28,041 nucleotides of DNA from DSOI01 sp041394885 (lineage in GTDB: Bacteria; Acidobacteriota; Terriglobia; Bryobacterales; Bryobacteraceae), in contig JAWKHI010000065.1 of the NCBI GenBank assembly GCA_041394885.1, positions 1 through 28,041 on the forward strand. Reading direction: 5' to 3'. Below are positions 22,658 to 28,041 of the stretch, piece by piece (the stretch's first letter is position 1; each line of letters starts with the position of its first letter). Made by a program: the position numbers and the translations under genes. Under the pieces are notes generated by a model. The model saw only the letters and a program-made list of their open reading frames with translations, ran no database searches and had not been told where the DNA came from.

Positions 22658-24771
22658 ACATAGACGAACACGCCGTCCTGGCTCACATCGAACTCCGGAG
22701 CCGGCACTACCACCTTGATCGGGACCGCTCCCTGACCGGACAACTCCGGTATGCGGCCGTTCACCTGCACCACGCCCGGCGCCATCCCCGGGGCCGGGCC
22801 GGCATAGGTGATTTCCAGCCCGGCCGCCAAGGTGCTGACCGGAGCGGCCACGTACAGGTCGAACGGACGCACCACCCGCGATAATGGCAGCCCGGCCGAT
22901 GTCACCGCGAGGCTGTCCGGCAGCGGCGACATCGCGCCGAGCCCTGTGGCGTAGAGCGTCAACACGGAGCCTCGCCGAGCCGGATTCCTCGCGGAGTTAA
23001 GACTGCCGTCCTCGTTGAGCGCCGCCGCCTGACCTCTGGTTCCCGGGATCGTGAACAGGCCTGGACGCACCACGGATACATCGATAACGCCCTGTTCCGA
23101 GCCGGCCTGACTCCGTTCCACGACGATCCTGGCCGGAACCCCGGGCGCGGTCTCAAAAGGAACCACGGCGTCGATCCGGCCCTCGCTCACCGACAGGATC
23201 GCCACCCGGCGGCCGTTGATCGACACTCGCGTTCCACCTAGCTCCACGGGTAGCCGCCCGGATGGGTCCGGGAAGCCGGACAACCCTGCTCCGGGACCTA
23301 ACTTCTCTCCCAGGATGCTCACTATCTCGCCCGGTGCGATCGCCGCCGGGCGGCCCACACCGCCGCCTAACATGCTCGCGGCGTTGACGATGCAATCGGG
23401 CGAGACCTCCGCATCGCGGCTGAAATCCACACGAAACAGCGCCCGGAATGAGCCGGCGTCCGGGCCAAACACCGCGGGCGAAGGCGTCCGAGGCAGCACA
23501 TAGGCGCGGCCATCGCCATCGAGGTCGAAGGAAAAAGACGATGCCGGCCACTGCGCATAGTAGTCCACGATCGTGCCTGTCGCCGCGTCGAGCGCCAACA
23601 AACCAAACGACGGCTCACACACACTGGCTGGTCTGTTCCGCAACACCGGCCGGATTGCACCCGCGATCTCCGCATAGACCCGGTTCGCCGGGCCGAGCAT
23701 CACTGCACCTGCCGACTCCCTCTCCTCGCGTCCAAAGTAGGTGGACCACATCACGGCGCCACGCTCGTCGAATCGCACCGCGAAGGCATCGCTGGCCGCA
23801 CCCGGAATGGGCGTGCCCCCTCCGTATGACCGCTGAAGGGCGTTGGCGGTGACAGGGAAGTCTTCCGATTGGGTTGCACCCGTCACCACCAAGCGACCAA
23901 CATTGTCCACGGCGACGCCACCCATCCACTCCGCGCTTCGCCCGCCGAGGAAGGTCGAGTAGAGGAATGATCGCCCCGACGGGTCTACCTTGGTGACGAA
24001 CACGTCCCCGTAGCTGAGCGGGCCATTATTGACTCCGCCGCCGTAGGTGTGTTGCAAAGCGTTGGGCGTGACGGGAAAGTCCGCGGACCATGTCTCTCCG
24101 GTGACGTAGGCTGCTCCCGATCCGTCCACGGCGATGGCGGCGGCGCGCTCGGTGCGAATGCCGCCCAGAAACGTGGCGTAGACGAAGGCCGAGAGATCCG
24201 GCCGGAGCTTGGCCACGAACGCGTCCGGGCAAAACAAGGCGTTTTCCTCCGATCGCGTGTGGCATCCCTTCGGTCCGATGCCGGGCTTGGCTGCGCCTGG
24301 TGTAGCGCGGAAGTTTTCGTCCGCGGTCCCGGTGAGATAGATCGCGCCGGCGTCATCCACCGCGACACCCTCCACCAGGGCGCCGATCGGCAGCCGGGCA
24401 GCCACCTGACCGCCGGTCGTGACTTTCATTACGAGGCCGTGCCCGGCGATGATCGCGTTGCCCAGCCGGTCCAGAGCCAGGCCTGCCGGAAGAAACCCTT
24501 CGAATGTCTTTGTGAAGATCGGTTCGCCGGCTGGAGAGACACGCGCCACGAACGCGTCGGTGCGCCGTGCCGTGTTGTAGCCGGGGTTGCGGATGAGAGT
24601 GTTGGAAGCCCCCGCAATCCAAATGAACCCCGCCGTATCTACTCGAACCAGTGGCCGGCCTTCCAACGCCGTATGCGGCGGACTGACCGGACCGGGGCTC
24701 CAATCGACCACGGCCGCGGGCAGAGTCAGCCACAGCACCGGTGTCATGAGCAGGCAACGAAGCGTGGGCAC
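22651..24771 (-). CDS. Secreted SBBP-type beta-propeller protein with TIGR03437-like C-terminal domain
   Basis: A 706-residue exported protein. The N-terminal 20 or so residues form a signal peptide. Residues of about 40-380 hold SBBP-like repeats, each with a DAFVAK(L/V)xPxG core and a YSTFLGG strand, for example DAFVAKLRPDLSAFVYATFLGG-like and DVFVTKVDPSGRSFLYSTFLGG-like units. From about 461 the sequence (IVNAASMLGG, APGEIVSILGEKLGP, LTLYATGLGAM) matches the C-terminal domain TIGR03437, found on many secreted proteins of Solibacter relatives. The function is unknown; surface binding or structure is likely. The start is a GTG at 24771, with an alternative ATG at 24747 that would shorten the signal peptide. 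The 3' end overlaps vapC. Confidence 0.85.
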   Translation of the reverse strand: MPTLRCLLMTPVLWLTLPAAVVDWSPGPVSPPHTALEGRPLVRVDTAGFIWIAGASNTLIRNPGYNTARRTDAFVARVSPAGEPIFTKTFEGFLPAGLALDRLGNAIIAGHGLVMKVTTGGQVAARLPIGALVEGVAVDDAGAIYLTGTADENFRATPGAAKPGIGPKGCHTRSEENALFCPDAFVAKLRPDLSAFVYATFLGGIRTERAAAIAVDGSGAAYVTGETWSADFPVTPNALQHTYGGGVNNGPLSYGDVFVTKVDPSGRSFLYSTFLGGRSAEWMGGVAVDNVGRLVVTGATQSEDFPVTANALQRSYGGGTPIPGAASDAFAVRFDERGAVMWSTYFGREERESAGAVMLGPANRVYAEIAGAIRPVLRNRPASVCEPSFGLLALDAATGTIVDYYAQWPASSFSFDLDGDGRAYVLPRTPSPAVFGPDAGSFRALFRVDFSRDAEVSPDCIVNAASMLGGGVGRPAAIAPGEIVSILGEKLGPGAGLSGFPDPSGRLPVELGGTRVSINGRRVAILSVSEGRIDAVVPFETAPGVPARIVVERSQAGSEQGVIDVSVVRPGLFTIPGTRGQAAALNEDGSLNSARNPARRGSVLTLYATGLGAMSPLPDSLAVTSAGLPLSRVVRPFDLYVAAPVSTLAAGLEITYAGPAPGMAPGVVQVNGRIPELSGQGAVPIKVVVPAPEFDVSQDGVFVYVQ

Positions 24772-24822
24772 ACTGCAAAGACCCCACAGCCGGGCTCGCC
24801 AACTACATCGACTGGAAAAAGA

Positions 24823-25539
24823 TCAAGCTCCGAGCAGACGAGCAAGGTCGTGAAAATCCCGCGCATGCAAGTCGATGTCCGGCTCCGCCGCCATGTCCGG
24901 CGTACGCATCGGCCCGAACTCGAACTCCCGCTCCACGAACGCAGTGCGAAAACCCGCCTTCGCCGCTCCCCGCAAGTCATTCTTGTGCGCCGCCACCATC
25001 ATGCACTGATCCGGCGGCAGCCCGAGCAGCCGTGCGGCCATCTGATACACCTCGATGTCCGGCTTGTAGTGCCCGGCCAACTCCGCCGACAGCACCACGT
25101 CCCAAGGCAGACCCGAATACTTCGCCATGTTGGCCAGCAGCGCCACGTTCCCGTTGGAAAGCGTCGCGATAGTGTAATGCTGCTTCAGGCGCGTCAACCC
25201 GCCGACCGAATCCCGCCACGGACGGAGCCGGTGCCACACGCGGTTGAGATAGTCCTTATCTGCCTCGGAAAGCCCCGCGATCTTGAACTCGTCGAGCAGC
25301 GAATCGAGTATCCGCCGGTGCAACTGATCGATCGTCATCCACGGCAGTTGCTTTTTCCGCACCTGATCCATGGCCGGACCGTAGCCAGCCCGCCAGCGGT
25401 CTGCGAACTTCGCCCAATCCACGTTCCTGATCCCACGCGCCTCGCCGAACTCAGCCGCTTGTTCGGCGATTGAACCGCGCCAATCCACCACCGTCCCGAA
25501 CACGTCGAACGTGAGTGCCTTTACGAGCGGCGTCGGCAT
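24823..25539 (-). CDS. HAD hydrolase, haloacid dehalogenase type II-like
   Basis: A 238-residue HAD-superfamily enzyme. Motif I is FDVFGT with nucleophile Asp12, motif II is TLSNGN with Ser118 and Asn119, Lys149 lies in HYKPDIEVY, and the last acidic motif is AAHKNDLRGA with Asp178. The pattern fits the L-2-haloacid dehalogenase (type II) branch, but many such proteins act on phosphates or are untested. The frame is open to 25626, but the ATG at 25539 begins the HAD core and leaves a 7-bp gap to the aminotransferase stop. The longer form would overlap that gene by 80 bp. It is probably co-transcribed with the aminotransferase. Confidence 0.82.
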   Translation of the reverse strand: MPTPLVKALTFDVFGTVVDWRGSIAEQAAEFGEARGIRNVDWAKFADRWRAGYGPAMDQVRKKQLPWMTIDQLHRRILDSLLDEFKIAGLSEADKDYLNRVWHRLRPWRDSVGGLTRLKQHYTIATLSNGNVALLANMAKYSGLPWDVVLSAELAGHYKPDIEVYQMAARLLGLPPDQCMMVAAHKNDLRGAAKAGFRTAFVEREFEFGPMRTPDMAAEPDIDLHARDFHDLARLLGA

Positions 25540-25546
25540 GGCAAGT

Positions 25547-26929
25547 TCAGGCCGCAACCGCGCGGGCCGCCAGCACCTCGGCAAACGCCTGCTCGAAGGC
25601 GTCCAGACTCTCCTCGAGAGCCTCACGGTGAATCACCAGCGGCGGGCAAATCTTGATCGTCGCACCGCCGAAACCTACGGGGGAAAACATCAGCACGCCC
25701 TTTTCCACCGAGCGCTGAATGGTATCGAACGCCAAGTCCGGGTCCGGCTCCATCGATTCCGGATGCACACAAGCCACACCCGCCACCAGCCCCTTCCCAT
25801 CCACGCAACCGATCTGCGGGAATCGCGCCTTCATGGCGTGCAGACGCGCGAGCATCACCTCGCCCATCCGCGCCGCGTTGCCGCTCAGGTCCTCCGCCAT
25901 GATCAATTCGATGTTGGCCAAGGCCGCCGCGCAGCAAATGGGATTGCCGGTGTGGGTGGATGTCATTGACCCCGGGGGATGGAGATCCATTACGTCGGCG
26001 CGCCCGATCACGCACGAAATAGGCAGCGAACTCGAAATCCCCTTGCCCCAGGTGGAAAGGTCCGGCAGGATGCCGTAATGCTGATACCCAGCCAGTTTTC
26101 CGGTGCGCCCGAAACCGGCTTGCACTTCGTCGCACACCAGCAGCGCCTTGCGGCCTGTGCACCAAGCCCTCAGTTGCTGCATGTACTCGACAGGCGCAAA
26201 CGACGCGCTGCCGCCCTGATAGGTCTCGAGGAGCACGCCGCAAACATCGGCCGGCTGCACGCCGGTCTCGGAGAGCGCACGCAAAAATCCGTCGAAGGTG
26301 GTGTCGCGGGTCCGGAACCCGTCCGGAAAAGGCACCTGGACGAACCCCGGATCCATGTTCACGATCCATTCCTTCAGCCCGGGAATTCCGCCCGCCTGCT
26401 GCGATCCGAGTGTCCGGCCGTGGAAGGCCTTCTCGAACGAGACGATCACGTTCTTGCGCCGCCCGCCCACCTTCACGCCATGGGTGCGGCACAGTTTGAT
26501 CGCACACTCCACAGCTTCTGAGCCCGTCGTCAACAGGAACACCTTGCGGTCCGGCTCGCCGAACATCGTTGCCAGCTTCTCCACCAGACGCGCCCGGATC
26601 TCGTTGGGGAAACAATAGTTGGTCAGTAATTTGTGTTGCGCCTGGCCGACGATCGCGTCCACGATCGGCTGCCGCCCGTGCCCCGCGTTCGTGATCAGGA
26701 CACCGCTGGACCAATCGATCCAACAGTTGCCCGAGGCGTCGTAGACCTGAAACCCCTCGGCACGATCCCACAGGATCGGCGGCTGCCCCCGCATCGCCAC
26801 CGGCTCGTATTTTTGCAGCGTCTCCAGCACTGCAATCGATTCCGGCGCCGGAAGATCAGTCACAATGCGGCGATACTTCGTCTCCAGGCGAGGAACGGAT
26901 CGCGGGGTCAGGTCAAACTCTCTGGCCAT
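25547..26929 (-). CDS. Class III PLP-dependent aminotransferase (GABA/ornithine aminotransferase group)
   Basis: A 460-residue fold-type I aminotransferase. The cofactor phosphate loop is TTGSEAVE (134-141). Asp267 in CDEVQAGFGRTG pairs with the pyridine nitrogen, and Lys296 in STWGKGI forms the Schiff base. It moves an amino group from an omega-amino acid or diamine to a keto acid, but the substrate cannot be fixed by eye. The frame is open to 27043, but I prefer the ATG at 26929 because AAGG lies 6 nt upstream and the preceding residues are low in hydrophobic content and unlike the family. TACAAT at 26940-26945 may be its -10. The HAD gene follows after 7 bp. Confidence 0.87.
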   Translation of the reverse strand: MAREFDLTPRSVPRLETKYRRIVTDLPAPESIAVLETLQKYEPVAMRGQPPILWDRAEGFQVYDASGNCWIDWSSGVLITNAGHGRQPIVDAIVGQAQHKLLTNYCFPNEIRARLVEKLATMFGEPDRKVFLLTTGSEAVECAIKLCRTHGVKVGGRRKNVIVSFEKAFHGRTLGSQQAGGIPGLKEWIVNMDPGFVQVPFPDGFRTRDTTFDGFLRALSETGVQPADVCGVLLETYQGGSASFAPVEYMQQLRAWCTGRKALLVCDEVQAGFGRTGKLAGYQHYGILPDLSTWGKGISSSLPISCVIGRADVMDLHPPGSMTSTHTGNPICCAAALANIELIMAEDLSGNAARMGEVMLARLHAMKARFPQIGCVDGKGLVAGVACVHPESMEPDPDLAFDTIQRSVEKGVLMFSPVGFGGATIKICPPLVIHREALEESLDAFEQAFAEVLAARAVAA

Positions 26930-27023
26930 GGGAACCTTGATTGTACCCGAACCGTTCAGAACGGGCATCGGTTCGAAAGGGCTTTGCCTCGGCGGAGCAG
27001 TCGAAGTGGAACGTTGCCATCGC
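26930..27023 (-). promoter_or_regulatory. Promoter region of the aminotransferase gene
   Basis: This gap lies between the dnaE stop and the aminotransferase ATG. TACAAT (26940-26945) is a good -10 but lacks a clear -35. Just upstream are two overlapping symmetric elements: a 13-bp palindrome CCGTTC-A-GAACGG at 26952-26964, and a 7-bp inverted repeat CGAACCG/CGGTTCG at 26948-26954 and 26969-26975. They could be operator sites. Confidence 0.4.
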
Positions 27024-28041
27024 TCAGCTCGCCAGAACCTCAAAGGCCTGCGGGCCGCAAATCTTCTCCACCTCCTCCACGAACTCCTTATCCGGCCGCA
27101 CGCGCGTGCTCACATCGAGCACCACCGAAAAGTCCCGCGGCTTCTCCAGACGCAGCCGGACCTCGGCTTCTCCCGGCTTGCGCTGAAACAAGGCGCTCAA
27201 CGCGCCGGCGCGCCCCGCCCCGCTCATGTTCAGATTCACGCGGATCGAAACCAGGCTCGGCAGATTGATGCGAACCAAATCGAGCGGCGTTACTTCCTTC
27301 ACCGAGATTCGCGCTGGGCCGTTCTCATCCGGAAGCGCCATGCCGCGAATCAGCACCGGACGGTCATCCACCAGATCCTGCTGGATTTGCTCGAACGCGG
27401 TGGCGAAACACATGCACTCGGCCTGGCCCAGCAGATCCTCGAGTTGGAACGACGCCCAGAGCTTGCCCTCTTTGTTGCGGCGCCGCTGCATGCCGCCAAT
27501 CATGCCGCACAATGCCACCTGAGCCCCGCGCTCCAGGCCTTCGAGCGTGGAGGAATCATGGGTGGCAAGGTCGCGGACTTTGTCCCGGAACTCGTCGAGC
27601 GGATGCCCGGTGACATACACGCCGATGGTCTCCTTCTCGCCGGTCAGCTTTTCTTTCTGCGTCCAATCGGGGACCTTCGGCAGAGGACGCTCTTCCGCCT
27701 CACCGGCGGCGAACAAGTCGCCGAACAATCCCACCTGGCCCGACGAGCGGTCACGCCAGGCGCGCTGCCCGGCTTCCATGGCCGGATCGAGCACGGCGAA
27801 CAACTGGGCGCGATTGCCGGCGAGCGAATCCATGGCGCCGGCCTTGATGAAACTCTCGATCATGCGCCGGTTCACCGCCCCGGCGTCCACTGTCTCGCAG
27901 AATTCGAACAAGCCGTGAAAGGATCCGCCGCCCTCTTGGCGCGCTTTGAGGATCGACTCGACCGCGTTGGCGCCCACGTTCTTTATCGCACCGAGACCGA
28001 AGCGGATCGAGTCGCCGGCCGGGGTGAAGTTGAGCGCCGAA
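27024..28041 (-). CDS. dnaE: DNA polymerase III alpha subunit, C-terminal part (cut by window edge)
   Basis: The last 338 codons of the replicative polymerase gene, open to the window edge. The segment starting NFTPAGDSIRFGLGAIKNVG and the following AVESILKARQEGG stretch match the end of the palm/fingers and the helix-hairpin-helix part of DnaE. The OB-fold (GAQVALCGMIGGMQRRRNKE onward, then QLEDLLGQAECMCF) and a short C-terminal domain follow. Members polymerise DNA within the Pol III core. A GTG inside the frame at 27977 is not the real start. The TGA stop is at 27024-27026. The rest of the gene lies to the right of this window. Confidence 0.95.
   Translation of the reverse strand, partial: SALNFTPAGDSIRFGLGAIKNVGANAVESILKARQEGGGSFHGLFEFCETVDAGAVNRRMIESFIKAGAMDSLAGNRAQLFAVLDPAMEAGQRAWRDRSSGQVGLFGDLFAAGEAEERPLPKVPDWTQKEKLTGEKETIGVYVTGHPLDEFRDKVRDLATHDSSTLEGLERGAQVALCGMIGGMQRRRNKEGKLWASFQLEDLLGQAECMCFATAFEQIQQDLVDDRPVLIRGMALPDENGPARISVKEVTPLDLVRINLPSLVSIRVNLNMSGAGRAGALSALFQRKPGEAEVRLRLEKPRDFSVVLDVSTRVRPDKEFVEEVEKICGPQAFEVLAS

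Noticed and set aside
24049..25473. A 474-codon plus-strand open frame
   Set aside because: It is antisense to both the propeller-protein gene and the HAD gene, crosses the gap between them, and its translation is low-complexity and basic, as expected of a shadow frame.
1..28041. CRISPR arrays, tRNA or rRNA genes, insertion sequences, prophage
   Set aside because: No regularly spaced repeats, cloverleaf-like segments, transposase or integrase motifs or phage structural genes were seen on either strand.

Overview
The window is high-GC, densely packed bacterial chromosome. Two things suggest an acidobacterium of the Solibacter/Bryobacter kind. One is the secretome style: a beta-propeller (SBBP-type) protein ending in a TIGR03437-like domain, a DUF937-OmpA gene, exported Gfo/Idh/MocA oxidoreductases, and signal peptides ending in 'AQ'. 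The other is the mixture of ATG, GTG and TTG starts. This placement is inference from protein style, not from a marker gene. There is no rRNA, tRNA, CRISPR array, transposase or phage gene in view.

Layout. 148-1662 (minus): an ECF-type sigma factor, a small zinc-binding anti-sigma protein and a haem protein of the cytochrome P460 family, probably one operon. 1780-4986 (plus): a TrmH/SpoU rRNA methyltransferase (RlmB type), a DHA3-type MFS exporter and, overlapping it by 4 bp, an exported protein with an HELAH metallopeptidase motif. 5003-12542 (minus): a three-gene RND efflux operon with one lipoprotein adaptor and two tandem, paralogous inner-membrane pumps (MdtABC-like layout) but no outer-membrane channel. 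12723-15099 (plus): a Tat-type Gfo/Idh/MocA oxidoreductase followed by a PfkB sugar kinase. 15118-20581 (minus): a TolB-like propeller protein, a second Gfo/Idh/MocA protein, a large alpha/beta-hydrolase-domain protein and an astacin-like metalloprotease with a PPC domain. 20749-21966 (plus): a DUF937-TM-OmpA gene broken by several single-base indels, behind a clear sigma-70 promoter. 22008-22657 (plus): a VapBC toxin-antitoxin pair whose start codon lies in a perfect inverted repeat. 22651-28041 (minus): an SBBP/TIGR03437 protein, a type II HAD hydrolase, a class III aminotransferase, and the C-terminal third of DNA polymerase III alpha (dnaE), which runs off the right edge.

How the genes work together. 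The clearest functional units are the sigma/anti-sigma/P460 cassette, the RND operon, the oxidoreductase-kinase pair (carbohydrate metabolism), and VapBC. The other genes look like independently transcribed exported enzymes and housekeeping genes.

I see no convincing wholly new system. The items most worth a second look are the indel cluster in the DUF937-OmpA gene while other genes stay open, the operator-like palindromes at 20714-20729 and 21978-22010, the sigma/anti-sigma/P460 cassette, and -10-like hexamers 6-7 nt before several start codons that suggest leaderless transcripts.
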